DNA of 64,000 nucleotides from Neopestalotiopsis rosae (GCA_023078685.1 JALGAS010000011.1:434001-498000); one strand, 5' to 3'; counted from the first letter of the stretch, positions 1 to 10,954 are shown. Notes: a model not told the origin generated them from the sequence alone. Numbers and translations are program-made.

Positions 1-50
1 ATGCATTGATCACCTGAGTAATGTGATGCTGATAAAAGCCAACATCACAG

Positions 51-656
51 GCAATCGAATGGGCAGTCGAAAATGAAGTTGACATCCTAAGCATGTCGTT
101 CGGTACGAGGGGTTTAGATAGCGTTATTGAACGCGCTCTTAACAACATACCGTATCCCGTCATCATGTTCGCAGCAGCATCAAATGGTGGAACGGGCATA
201 CCAACTGCATACCCCGCCTTTGACTACAGAGTCATTTCTGTCCACGCATTATCCGGTAATGGCGCTGAGGGCAGCATGAATCCAACTACAGAAGCCAATT
301 CTGATGCTTTTGGAACCCTCGGGTACGGTGTGAAAACCACATGGAAAGATAGAACTCGTTTCGTAAATGGTACTTCGTACGCGACACCAATTGCTGCCGG
401 CATCGTGGCGAATTACCTCGAATGGGTCAACCATGTAGCCAAGGATGCAAGTCTTGGGGTGAAAGAGCGGGAGGCGGAGCAGTGGAAGTCTAAAAACACC
501 ATTCACGCAGTCCTCAGGCATCTAATGTCGCACAGAAAGCACAAACTAGACTTCATCATGCCGTGGTTACTCTGGCAGCCGAAAATGAAAGACCCTGACA
601 AGCACGTGATTAGCACGCTTAGGAATCATTGGAGGGTCTCTCCATCTCTAGAGTAG
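51..656 (+). CDS. Subtilisin-like (S8) serine protease, C-terminal part, 5' end outside window
   Basis: This is the 3' exon of a subtilase. The frame opens after a CAG acceptor at 48-50, and the residues before the first in-frame ATG (AIEWAVENEVDILSMSFG) match the conserved subtilase helix and strand, so the ATG at 93 is not the start. The oxyanion-hole asparagine lies in FAAASNGG and the catalytic serine in NGTSYATPIAAG. The Asp and His of the triad would be upstream, outside the window. About 90 residues follow the catalytic serine, rich in Lys/Arg/His/Trp, with no recognised domain. There is no sign of a secretion signal in the visible part. The gene ends 107 bp from the stop of the convergent gasdermin-like gene; in Podospora the subtilase HET-Q2 is paired in this way with the gasdermin HET-Q1. 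The subtilase call is firm; the role as gasdermin activator is inference. Confidence 0.85.
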   Translation, partial: AIEWAVENEVDILSMSFGTRGLDSVIERALNNIPYPVIMFAAASNGGTGIPTAYPAFDYRVISVHALSGNGAEGSMNPTTEANSDAFGTLGYGVKTTWKDRTRFVNGTSYATPIAAGIVANYLEWVNHVAKDASLGVKEREAEQWKSKNTIHAVLRHLMSHRKHKLDFIMPWLLWQPKMKDPDKHVISTLRNHWRVSPSLE

Positions 657-762
657 ACATAAAAGCTTCTGAGCGCAAATTCCTCCCCTTTAATGTACAT
701 CTTAAGTATTACTAAAAAGGGAAAAGAAATTGCAAGTTCGGATTAGATAAACAATAACCCAA

Positions 763-1839
763 TCAGAAATTTCCAGGAATTATCCACTTCTCATCGCCGT
801 CCTGAACAGACGCGTATTCTTCGCCTTCATCCAGTAAATCGTCAACAGCGTAATCATTTTCCAACCCAATAGCCTCCACATTGGGCTCGTTGATGTTCAT
901 TCCACCATCCATCATACTCGCACCCTTCCTGGAAAGCTTGTGTTCCCAGCGTCCCATCTTGTACAGGATCTTTCGGACTCGAAAAGCCAGAACAAAGGGT
1001 GTCGAGTTACCAAAGGCCTCCCCCCTGTTTCGTGCCTTTTTGAATTCAAGAATTTTCTGCACATCGGCTCCGGGAAGCTGTAACCCAAGTGCACCTCCGC
1101 CCTCAATCGAAGCTGTCTTCTTGAGGCTGGCGCCATAGGCGACCTTAAGGCCCGTGACCATGTACAGCGCTGGTGGAGACTCCTTGTCGTAGCCGGCGAG
1201 ATAGCTCTGAATAGAGGCTAGCTTCATACTATCATCGACGAAAGCTTGTAGGGCCTCAAACTCAAAAGTGATCAAGGTGTTGACCGACAGGGCGTCTTGG
1301 GAGTGGCGCTCGAAGATCAAACCCGTTTCGATGCCGACCGGCAGACCTAGTGCAGCGAACATAGTGGCCCAGATGCCGAGGCGACCGCTCAACAGCTCCC
1401 CGCGAGTGGCGCGAAACCCTTGCTTGATGTCGGGAGTGAAAATGTCGGCCGAAGAAATATTCATGCGGTCCTTGCGGTTGATAGCTATAAGCTCATCGCC
1501 GAGCGGGTCCCTCAGAATGTCGCCTAGGAAGAGGGCTGGAGATAGAGTTGTACTCTGTGCTGAAGCTTCCATATTCTCCACGACGCCTATTGGAGTAGAG
1601 GGTACCGCTGTATCGGTCTCAGTCGGCTCCTCGGAGGTTAGAGGTGCTTCATCATCCCGTGCAGACTGGTTTCCAATAGTGACATCCTCAATCTGCTCTG
1701 CATCATTGTCTGCGGGGTTAGCGACCACCTCTTGGCTGTTATTTGCGGACGCTTCAGGCAACGCAGCGATCAAGTGCTTCCAAAAATAGGGCGGCGCGCG
1801 CGTAGTATAGCCAGGAGTGACAATATAGGTCTTGCCCAT
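763..1839 (-). CDS. Gasdermin-like pore-forming cell-death protein (candidate), 358 aa
   Basis: Intronless ORF. The core (about residues 103-292) has the pattern I associate with fungal gasdermin-like proteins: FLGDILRDPLGDELIAIN, a hydrophobic run SGRLGIWATMFAALGLPVG (151-169), the strand ALYMVTGLKVAYGA (224-237), and PFVLAFRVRKILY (281-293), which resembles the closing strand of gasdermin N-domains. Residues about 30-100 are an acidic Ser/Thr/Glu-rich insert, probably disordered. Residues 294-358 form a tail, acidic in its last part (DDLLDEGEEY), that could be the inhibitory segment removed by proteolysis. Known fungal gasdermins (RCD-1, HET-Q1) are about 250-280 residues, so this one is longer. 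Adjacency to a subtilase gene supports the call, as such pairs are common in fungi. Family assignment is by eye; the alternative is an uncharacterised fungal family. Confidence 0.5.
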   Translation of the reverse strand: MGKTYIVTPGYTTRAPPYFWKHLIAALPEASANNSQEVVANPADNDAEQIEDVTIGNQSARDDEAPLTSEEPTETDTAVPSTPIGVVENMEASAQSTTLSPALFLGDILRDPLGDELIAINRKDRMNISSADIFTPDIKQGFRATRGELLSGRLGIWATMFAALGLPVGIETGLIFERHSQDALSVNTLITFEFEALQAFVDDSMKLASIQSYLAGYDKESPPALYMVTGLKVAYGASLKKTASIEGGGALGLQLPGADVQKILEFKKARNRGEAFGNSTPFVLAFRVRKILYKMGRWEHKLSRKGASMMDGGMNINEPNVEAIGLENDYAVDDLLDEGEEYASVQDGDEKWIIPGNF

Positions 1840-2255
1840 GATGGAGTATAAGGTGCAAATTCGTCAGATGGACGATTTTAAAGCTAATGATCACTCCCTG
1901 ATGGCAAAAAGAATTTTTTTGAGGTCGAGGCTCTCAATGCCTTGCCGCGTAAGACGAGGGGTACCGCCATGATGTAACACAGACCCAAGTGCGGCTGAAC
2001 TGACAGTATTGCGTTACCGAAGCATTAATGTCCAACCATTCTGGGGATCATACCGAGCGATTTAATCTTTCCTTGGTGCGGGAATATGGTGGACAGGAAT
2101 TTTACAGTTGGAAAGAATAACGCGCTGGCACCACGGCTGAGATAAAAGCTTTGAAGTCACACAGTGTATATTTCTAAAAATTGTTGGCCGGGGTCAGGTG
2201 TCAATTGCTATTGACTCTTGATGTCTCTTATTGGTATTGGCAAGTATTTCTCTTA
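1840..2255. other. Intergenic, upstream of gasdermin-like gene
   Basis: This holds the presumed promoter of the gasdermin-like gene (read leftward) and the 3' flank of the MetE-like gene. No ORF, repeat or clear TATA box was recognised. Confidence 0.5.
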
Positions 2256-3431
2256 CTAGTGCGCGTCCTTCCAAACACTTCGAGCAGCATCTCTTAAGAG
2301 GACCAACTTCTCCCACATCCGTTCCTCTGTGCCCACGTTCCTACCATAGTGTGCGCTGGCAAAGCCGCATTGCGGGCTGATTGCCAGGCTATCTTCGATA
2401 ACTTCCTCCACCGATCTCTTCTGCGCCGCAGCAATAACACCGGCAGCGTCGCGCACACGCTTTTGAATGTACTCAATGTTTTCCATATCTGGCGTCTTGG
2501 TCGAGATCAAACCCAAGGTCACGCTTTTCCCTCTTGGCAGAAATCTCAGCGGCTCAAAGGTCCCAGACCGCGCGTCGTCGAACTCGAGGTAAAATGTATC
2601 AAAATCGAGCTCACCAAGAAGCTTTTCTGCAATCTTTTCGTACGATCCCTCCAGAAATCCCGTATTCACGCCGGGCATATTGCCGCGGCACAAATGAATA
2701 CCCACGAAGAGATCCAACGGTCGATCCTTCACAATCTCATTGAGAACCCATACATAGGTGTCGAGGAGCTCACCAGGGTCGACGTTTTCCTGTCGGATCC
2801 CTTCCTTGAAGCTTTCCAGTATGAAATAGGTTAATTGCGGGTCGTCGATCTGAATGTTTCGCAGACCAGCATCGTAGAGAACCTTGATCTCGGCTCGATA
2901 TGCCACCGCAACATCGGCAAAAAAGTCCCGGTCACTGGCATACACGTCGGTTGAGTAAGCGGTGCCATTGCGGAGCCAAATATGGTTGAAAGTCGGCGAC
3001 GGAAGAGCAATCTTGCAATTTTTCCACTCCTGCTCGGGAAGCTCGGCCTTGATCATGTTCCAGGCGTCAAGGTAGGCCGGACGCGTCCACTTGATCTTGC
3101 CAGTGGCAATGGAAGCATCCACCTGCTTTACCCCGACGCGCAGCATGCCATCAATGACGGGGATATTCGGGCGAAAATCCTCTGGAATATGAGCGGTGCG
3201 ACTTTCAATGCCTTGCAATTGCTCATAAAAGCCCTTATAGAAAGCTGTGCGCTCATATTCTCCACTGGTGATGGGACGGATCGACAGGTCGAGCTGCTTC
3301 TTGACAATGGTTCCGATGGCTTCTTTGATCGTCGTTTGCAATACAGCTTCATCCTTGGCCCCGTATGCCTCCAAAAGATGCTGAGGTCTGATCAATGATC
3401 CGACCTGGTCGGCGCGAAACAATGGTGCCAT
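2256..3431 (-). CDS. Cobalamin-independent methionine synthase-like (MetE C-terminal domain) protein, 391 aa
   Basis: Single-exon gene of the UROD/MetE-like superfamily, the short form related to YxjG-type proteins and the C-terminal catalytic half of MetE. Zinc and homocysteine-site residues are visible: His and Cys in GIHLCRGN, Glu in FYLEFDD and the distal Cys in ISPQCGFAS. The start chosen is MAPLFRADQVGSLIRP at 3431, because family members begin this way; an in-frame ATG 12 codons upstream gives an uncharacteristic leader. It would transfer a methyl group to a thiol such as homocysteine, probably in the cytosol. It lacks the N-terminal half of true MetE, so it is not the housekeeping methionine synthase, and its methyl donor is unknown. 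Confidence 0.85.
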   Translation of the reverse strand: MAPLFRADQVGSLIRPQHLLEAYGAKDEAVLQTTIKEAIGTIVKKQLDLSIRPITSGEYERTAFYKGFYEQLQGIESRTAHIPEDFRPNIPVIDGMLRVGVKQVDASIATGKIKWTRPAYLDAWNMIKAELPEQEWKNCKIALPSPTFNHIWLRNGTAYSTDVYASDRDFFADVAVAYRAEIKVLYDAGLRNIQIDDPQLTYFILESFKEGIRQENVDPGELLDTYVWVLNEIVKDRPLDLFVGIHLCRGNMPGVNTGFLEGSYEKIAEKLLGELDFDTFYLEFDDARSGTFEPLRFLPRGKSVTLGLISTKTPDMENIEYIQKRVRDAAGVIAAAQKRSVEEVIEDSLAISPQCGFASAHYGRNVGTEERMWEKLVLLRDAARSVWKDAH

Positions 3432-4948
3432 GGTCGTCGTGAGCAAGAAGAGGCAGTACGTAGCCAATGCGTGTAAAGGCAGTATGGGCGCAACGGAACC
3501 TCAATTAGGCGTCAGTTGGGCTAATCAAGACGAAGAAAATGGCGAGGACGTTATAGTTTCTCGAAAGGACGTCTTGAGCGGGCCAAGTCTACCTTCGTGA
3601 TGCCGGTGGGGTCACGGACTACTCGCACTTTCATGATATCTTGGCGCTCGGCTCGGCGCATCGGCGCAGCTCGGTCATTTGGGAGATCCCGGGTCCCATG
3701 GAGCTCCGGGCATTCGGTGCTTGGCATACTGCGAATGCACCAGGTGTGAAAGAAGCCCGGCGCTTCAAGTCTTCGTCTCTCTTTGCACGATGCATCCGCG
3801 ATGACTGCGGAATCATACTTTCTCAAACGGAACGCAGCGGAGCAGAGCGGTGAACATTTGGGCGCTTAAGCCTTTGATCAATAACTGGCAATCGATATCC
3901 ATCTGAGCCTTGAAGCCACCCAGAATAGATGAAGTAGCCTTGAAGACATGCGTCGAGCCAGTCAATCTATGAAGAACCACAGATCAGTGGTAATAAGCAT
4001 GATGCACGTACGAGCTAATCACGTGCAGTTGAATGGGCTTCTCAATTCGACCATGAAGCTCGATATCACGCTTGATGCAACAGCAAAATATATGATGGCT
4101 TTTTTCCTTCCTGCTTCATTATCGTCACATGGTAGCCTTGCTTGCGTGTGACATGCTAGGCTTCTTCCTTGTTTCATGCAGAAAAATTGCAAGTCGTGTC
4201 TTTGTGTTGTTGTCGGTCCTGTTCGCTGGGTAGTGCTTCGGCACATTTTGCGGGGTAGTTGAGCTCACAAATGCTGGGCCACAGATAGGTGATAGTACTC
4301 TGTATTTCATACGCCCCTGCACTGTCAAGGACACTTACCGAACTTCAAATCACCCTGCTTTTCTGACTGGGCACACATGCAGCCTGGCACTAGATTAGCA
4401 ACCACGAATGGTGTTCTATGCAGTTGACGCCCGATGGATGCCCCCTCTTCTCGCCAGCCAATGCACAAGTGTCTTGACCTATTGGACCCTTCGCCCGCTG
4501 AAATAGGGCGTGCACTACTACTCTTCTTCTCCTCAGGGCTGGCTTAGCAACCCAATCAAGCCAAATGTCGGGCATCATCATCCAATATGAACGTCCAGAC
4601 GCACCTGGCAAGAGGTCACAGTGTACATGTACTCCAAGCCATTGATACACACCATGCCGATCAATAGAAAGAATCCCAGCCGTACCCGAAGCCCTTACCA
4701 CGAGGAAACAACCAATCTATCGTTGTACCTTGGAAGCAGAGCCGCAAGAACATGGTATTTTGTTTTCTCTCGCCCCTCTCAAACATGGTTTATTCGGAGG
4801 AATTGCCAATCTTCCCACAACACTGCATCATTTGCATACCGTCGCACGGAGCTGCAATATTGCATTTGTGTCCATCGTATCATCTGCCACCGCGCTGGGT
4901 GGTTTCACAAACTAAGTTTAATTTCTTGGCAGAAGGCATGCGGAAACC
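3432..4948. other. Intergenic region between MetE-like gene and NLR
   Basis: Head-to-head spacer of about 1.5 kb serving as promoter for the MetE-like gene (leftward) and the NLR (rightward). Short ORFs on both strands overlap each other and show no domain or intron-exon logic. Nothing else was recognised. Confidence 0.5.
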
Positions 4949-7900
4949 ATGAGGCTGCTTCACCACCTAGGCGATGGTCACTTTCGCCTGGAGGACTTCG
5001 CCGAGGACAACAAACCCAACTATGCCATTTTATCTCACACTTGGCTAGTGGACGGTAGCGAGGTCACCTTTGATGACCTAGAAAAGGGCAATGCGCAAAA
5101 CAAAACTGCTAGCTACAATAAAATCCGATTTTGCGTACAGCAAGCTGCCAAAGATGGGCTCGATTACAGCTGGGTGGACACATGTTGCATTAACAAATCC
5201 AGTAGCGCGGAGCTTCAGGAGGCTATCACAATCATGTTCAATTGGTATCGCAACGCTGCCAAGTGTTATGTATACCTGTCCGATGTTTCTGCCACAGAAC
5301 GCGGATCGGCCCATCACCCAATGCCTTGGGAATTGGCTTTCCGCCAAAGCAGGTGGTTCAAAAGAGGCTGGACGCTTCAAGAACTAATCGCACCCAAGAT
5401 CGTCGAGTTCTTTTCTTCTCAGGGCGTACGGCTTGGTGACAAAAACTCGCTGTGCGACATGATCCACCAAGTCACAGAGATCCCTCATCAAGCTCTTCAA
5501 GGCGCTGATCTGGACGTATTCAGCGTCGCTGAACGTTTGTCTTGGATGAAAGACCGACAAACTAAACGCGAAGAAGACATGGCATATTCTGTGCTAGGGA
5601 TCCTCGGGATTTTTATGCCCCTCATGTACGGAGAGGGTCCACATGCATTAACACGATTGCATGAAGAAATTCATAGGAAACACAAAACAGGGGCCCGAGT
5701 CAACGAGATGTTGTCAAAACTTCCTGCTGTACCACAGGCAGCCTTCAACTCGATCGAAAACCAGTATGCGGCCACTTGCCTTCCAAACACACGAGTTGAG
5801 CTGCTTCAAGAAATTATTGACTGGGTCGATGGATCAGACAAGAGGTGTATATTTTGGCTCAACGGAATTGCTGGAACGGGCAAGTCCACGGTTGCCCAGA
5901 CTATCTCCAGGAAATATCAAGACCGAGGTAATCTAGGAGGAAGCTTCTTCTTCTCAAAAGGAGGAGGCGGCTCGTCGCTTGCCGACAAGTTCATTACCAC
6001 ACTCGCTTTTCAACTGTCGACCAAGGTACCACAAGTTAAACAGTTCATTCATGATGCAATCGCACAACAACCGAATATCGCGGCTCATTCGCTCCGCGAT
6101 CAGTGGGACCAGCTGATTCTGAAACCGCTGTCAAGGTTGAATAAACATGCACCCTCAACGATACTATTCGTCATAGATGCTCTGGATGAGTGTGCGAGCG
6201 AAAGAGATATTCGAATCATCCTCAAGCTCATTACATCATCTCAATCACTGACCAATATACGTCTACGGATCTTGATAACCAGCAGGCCAGAAACTCCGAT
6301 CCGTTGCGGCTTCTCTCACATATCCAAAGCTGAGAGACAAATTTTCGTTCTTCACGAGATATTGCCAGCTATCGTGGATCGTGACCTCGGCCTCTTTTTT
6401 GAGCACAACTTCATGGCTCTGAGAGAGGAGCGGGGGTTTGCGAACGACTGGCCAGGCACGCAGTTTATCAAACGATTGGTCGAGATCTCTGGTGGCCTTT
6501 TTATCTGGGCTTCAATCGCGTGCCGTTATATTCGTGAAGGCAGACGTCTTGCAACGAGGCGAATCTCCACTCTCGTTAATGGTCATTCCTCAGGTATGGG
6601 ACCCGAAAAGCAGCTGGACCAAATCTACACCACAGTTCTACGGGCAGCTATCGAGCAAGGTTATAGCGATTTAGAGAAGAAAGAACTATACGGGCTATTA
6701 CGAGAAGTCCTTGGAAGTATCACGATTCTCTTCTCACCACTATCGATAAACTCCTTGTCTAATCTCATACCTGCGTCTTCGAGCGATATCAACGAGACCT
6801 TGGCGGATCTACATACAATTTTCCGGATACCAGATCAGATGGATCGTGTGATTCGTTTCCACCATCCCACATTTCGAGATTTTCTATTCAATCGAGAGCG
6901 TTGTAGCGACTTGAACTTTTGGGTGGACGAGAAGCAAGCGCATAAGGCAATGGCCGAGAATTGTATACAGCTCATGTCGAAAGTTCTCGAGAGGGACATA
7001 TGTGGCCTGCAGTTGCCTGGGACGCTTCTCGAGGATATTGAACCAAAGTTGATCAAGGAACGAATCACTCCGGAGCTGGAATACGCGTGTCGATATTGGG
7101 TACAGCATTATCGAGAAAGCGGGACCGTTCTTCGAGATGGAGACAAAGCTCATCGTTTTTTTCGAAGAGTTTTTCCTGAAATGGCTTGAGTGCATGACAT
7201 TGACTGGGAATGCTTCTGAGGTACCGACAATCATCAGGACTTATGCTTCTCTACTCGTGGTAAGAACGAATACCTTGGCTTTTCATTACGGATGCCGACT
7301 GACTTTGGCAAAAGGAGAGCGATAATATCCGGCAGTGGCCGTTTGTTCAAGATTCGAGACGATTCCTTCTTGCATTCCACTCTGTCCTAGAAGTAGCGCC
7401 TCTGCAGACATATTGTGCTGCTCTCGCATTCAGCCCCCGGACGAATCGTCTTCGGGGTCACTTCTGGGGGCAAATGAGGCGATGGATACATGATGTGCAG
7501 CTGGCGGGAAGGATCGGCGATGAGATTACAGGGCCAAAAACGAGCAGAACTTTCTTCGCCAATTCTATCACGTTCACTCCGGACGGTACACAATTAGCAA
7601 GTGGATCCGTAGAAAGTCTGATTCGACTCTGGGATGTAGCGACAAGGTCTAAGCTGGGCGTGCTCACAGGCCCAGAAAACAAGGTCAGCTCAGTGACAAT
7701 CTCACCAAATGGCTGCTTGATCGCCGCAGCATCTGATGACGCCTCCGTCATGATCTGGGAACTGGCAACAAGAACGTTGCGTTTCATTTTACGAGGACAC
7801 TCCCGTTGGGTAAACTCCGTAGGATTCTCGTCAAATGGCAAGATGCTTGTGTCGGGCGGCATGGATGATACAATCCAGCTTTGGGATGTTGAGACTGGTC

Positions 7901-9549
7901 AAGAATTGTGTAAGTTGGAAGCCAATTCCAGCGGCATCAGCTCTGTGGCCTTCTCGCCCGATAGTCGGAGAGTTGCATCCGGTTCGGTTGATCGAGTGGT
8001 CCGCATTTGGGACTTCGTGCGACATGAGACTGCCACTCTCCTTGATGGCCACTCAGGAGCTGTCAACTGCGTTGTTTACTCTCCTGACGGGAAGTTGATT
8101 GTCTCTGGAGCAGATGATGCAACTGTCAAGCTTTGGGATACAAGGGCAGGGGCGGAGTATATGACGCTGAGGGGGCATAAAAGAAGGGTCATGACTACTG
8201 CAATCTCCCCAAATGGTCGTGTGATAGCATCAGGATCAGAGGACTCCCAGATCATGCTATGGAATGCAAACACTGGCGTTGCGATTGCAAAGCTGAACGG
8301 GCACAAGAGTGGAATCAACGCTGTCGCATTTTCTCCGGATGGCAGATCGGTTGCATCATGCTCATTTGACAGCCAAGTGAAGCTATGGAATGCAATAATA
8401 GGCGAACCTGCCGGGAATTTCGAAGAATTTGGAGAGGACGACTTTCCCACTCCTATCTCCACCAAGAACATGGCATTGCTAGATCCAGAAGCCACTAGCC
8501 CGTCAAAGATTTTCAACGGACATTCAAGTACGATCACTACTTTAACCTGCTCATCAGCCGGTAATTTAGTTGCTTCCGGCTCACACGACACTCAGATCAA
8601 GATATGGAGCAGAGAAGGCACTCAACTTGCCTTGCTTCAAGGTCATTCTGATACAATCAGTTGCCTCGAATTCTCGCCAAACAACCAATGGCTAGCGTCG
8701 GCGTCAATAGACAGAAAAGCATGCTTGTGGGATGTAGCAACTGGAACCATTCGCTACACTCTACAGTGTCATGATGATGCCGTATCTCTTGTTCGCTTTT
8801 CATCAGATGGAAAGCTCTTGGCTTCGTGCTCAAACGACAAAACTGCGATTCTTTGGGATACAGAGACAGGTACCAACTTGCGCCAGCTCGAGGGCCACGC
8901 CGACGCAGTGAATGATGTGCGCTTCCGACCGAGCAACAATAGCTTCCTTGCATCATGTTCAGCGGACATGACTATCAAATTATGGGACCTTTCTTCAGGG
9001 ACAGTTTGTCGAACCTTGATGGGTCACTCAGATACGGTGAACTCGGTTGCCTTCTCTTGGGATGGTGCGCTCTTGGTGTCTTCTTCAGCAGATACTAGCG
9101 TCAGACTCTGGGATATCTATGGAGCTGCCCATGGGATACTGAAAGGACACAGACTTCCCGTTCATTCTGCGGCATTCTCTCCAGACGGAAAGCTAATCGT
9201 ATCGTGCTCGGATGACCGGACAATCAAGATCTGGGACATAGAGACTGGGTTGACGGTGCACGAGTTCAAATTCAAGGTAGTGGTCCATCATGTTCACTTT
9301 TCCAGCTGCGGTCGTTACATCAAGACTGACAGGGGAGTTTTGGCGCTGAATTCAAACTCTGATACGAGCGCTCGACATTCTGTCGCGAAATTGCAATCTG
9401 CCCTCTTCGCTTCAGAACATTGGGTTATGAAAGGTGGGCAGGATTTCCTTTGGCTGCCAGATGATTATCAGGCAACATGTGTGGCCGCACAAGCTGACAC
9501 GATGGCCTTGGGACACGCAAGTGGTGGTATTTCGTTTCTCTGTTTTTAG
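4949..9549 (+). pseudogene. HET-NACHT-WD40 NLR (HET-E/D/R-like incompatibility receptor) with a probable frameshift
   Basis: STAND/NLR of the HNWD family, which controls heterokaryon incompatibility in Podospora (HET-E, HET-D, HET-R). The start MRLL is that of the family. The HET domain spans about residues 26-220 (YAILSHTW, WVDTCCINK, RGWTLQELIAP). The NACHT domain begins near residue 300 (Walker A GIAGTGKST; Walker B ILFVIDALDEC). The first frame stops at 7189, but the family's helical linker continues in the next frame from about 7163. The shift falls in a run of seven T (7156-7162), consistent with one extra base. A 55-bp intron (7260-7314, GTAAGA...CTGAC...AAAG) then joins to the frame carrying 13 clear WD40 blades (about 7550-9250) and one degenerate blade. 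Expected length is about 1510 aa. Alternatives are a sequencing error, or a truncated HET-NACHT protein that is used as such. Confidence 0.8.
7156..7162 (+). other. T7 homopolymer at the NLR reading-frame break
   Basis: Seven consecutive T. Upstream codons read GDKAHRFF in one frame, and the expected continuation EEFFLKWLE is in the frame one base later. A run of six T would leave the frame intact. Confidence 0.75.
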
Positions 9550-10276
9550 CACAGAATTTGGAGGTTTTGAAAGATAAACGAGGAAAGTTTGTACGTATAT
9601 GATTACTGCAAAGTGTTTTGTAGATGTCGTTTGATTACCAGGCTTCCCGTCAGGGCGAGCATACAACCATATGGATTCACGAACTATCAATGCACAGCCA
9701 CTGCGTAGATCGATGAGACCACACGAAGCGATACAGACTTCGATGTCCGTCGCATGATTAAATTTATGCCTAAAGATTAGTGCACGGAGCTAATTTTTCC
9801 TTTCTTCAGGCGATGAAGCCAGACATACTTCGGTCAAGTACGATGGAAGCGCGTGCGCACAATTGTAGTGCTAGATCCGCAACCCGCAATTGTAGCTCTG
9901 CAAAACAACGTCCGGATTGGAAGAATCTGCCGGCTGCTCTACAAGTGTGAGCTTTCGCATATACGGACAACATTGAGATCTTTTTGCTTGGGTTGTCACT
10001 CCCTTGCCCAACATGCAACCTGCTTCATTGATGCGAGTACTGAATATGGCAAGCACGGCACTCGCCAACTTTGCAAAGAATCACGGCAGCAGCGTTCCTG
10101 TGCTAGTCCCCTCTCATGCCGAGAGGCGTCCCTCGTTGCTGTTTTGTACAGCTCACCAACAATGTTGTAGTTGGGACATTCTAGGTTCTCTGTTTACACC
10201 AACCATCATAGTCATCATCATTTTTCCGTCTCGAACCGTCACTATTTGTCATTTTTCTACACCGCCAATATCTCTG
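9550..10276. other. Intergenic, downstream of NLR
   Basis: 3' flank of the NLR and 5' flank of the next ORF. The reading frame of the next gene stays open back to 10004 but does not look protein-like there. No element was recognised. Confidence 0.45.
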
Positions 10277-10954
10277 ATGAATGATTATATAAAAAATCTC
10301 CCTCGCCTGGAACATGGGAATACCGAAGCCGCTACCGCGACGGGCCATTCCAAGATTGACTCCGACGCGCCCAGTCAAGGTCTTCACCAGATAAGGGAAC
10401 AAAGTTTCTTTGAAGCGTTGGATACCTTTATCAATCTCCGCAACGGGCTTCATACAAGAATCTACAGACAGCAACAAATACTTGCAAAAAGATTCCCGGA
10501 GAAAATCACCATCATCAAAGAAGAATACTTCAATCAAGAGCATCGCCGACGATTCGAGCATATCGATAGGCTTATGCGACAGTGGAATATCACGGTGGAG
10601 ATAATTCTGGACTTCTTTCAAACTCAAAACGTCAACTACTACTTTGAATCCGTACCGATAAAGATTCCTACCGATGAGCGGTTCTAGTGGGCCCTTGGTG
10701 TAGTGGCAGAGTCCGGGATCCCGTTCCATGTGTTCAAGCCTCTGCTTTCTGAGGCCCGTAACAAAAGGCTAGCATGTGCAACTGGTTCGTCTATGACGCG
10801 CGATGATAAGCAGGACTTCAACCGCTTTGATGTCTTTGATGCGGTTCTAGGTCTACCAAATGAATTCAAAATTTCGATAAAAGCCTTTAGAAAGCTTCCG
10901 TACGAGTTCCAACGAGAAATGAAGGCCAGACACACAGAAACCCGGTCTGAATAG
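10277..10954 (+). pseudogene. Unrecognised ORF interrupted by one in-frame TAG
   Basis: From an ATG at 10277 (MNDYIKNLPRLEHGN) the frame reads 136 codons to a TAG at 10685-10687, and then continues in the same frame for a further 88 codons to a second stop at 10954. Both halves look like real protein: amphipathic, charged helices before the stop (FFEALDTFINLRNG, HIDRLMRQWNITVEIILDFF) and a similar style after it (FDVFDAVLGLPNEFKIS). No domain is recognised. The simplest reading is a nonsense-mutated gene. A very short intron (under 40 bp) using the TAG as acceptor is possible but has a poor donor. Its position directly behind the NLR may mean it belongs to the same dispensable island. Confidence 0.4.
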
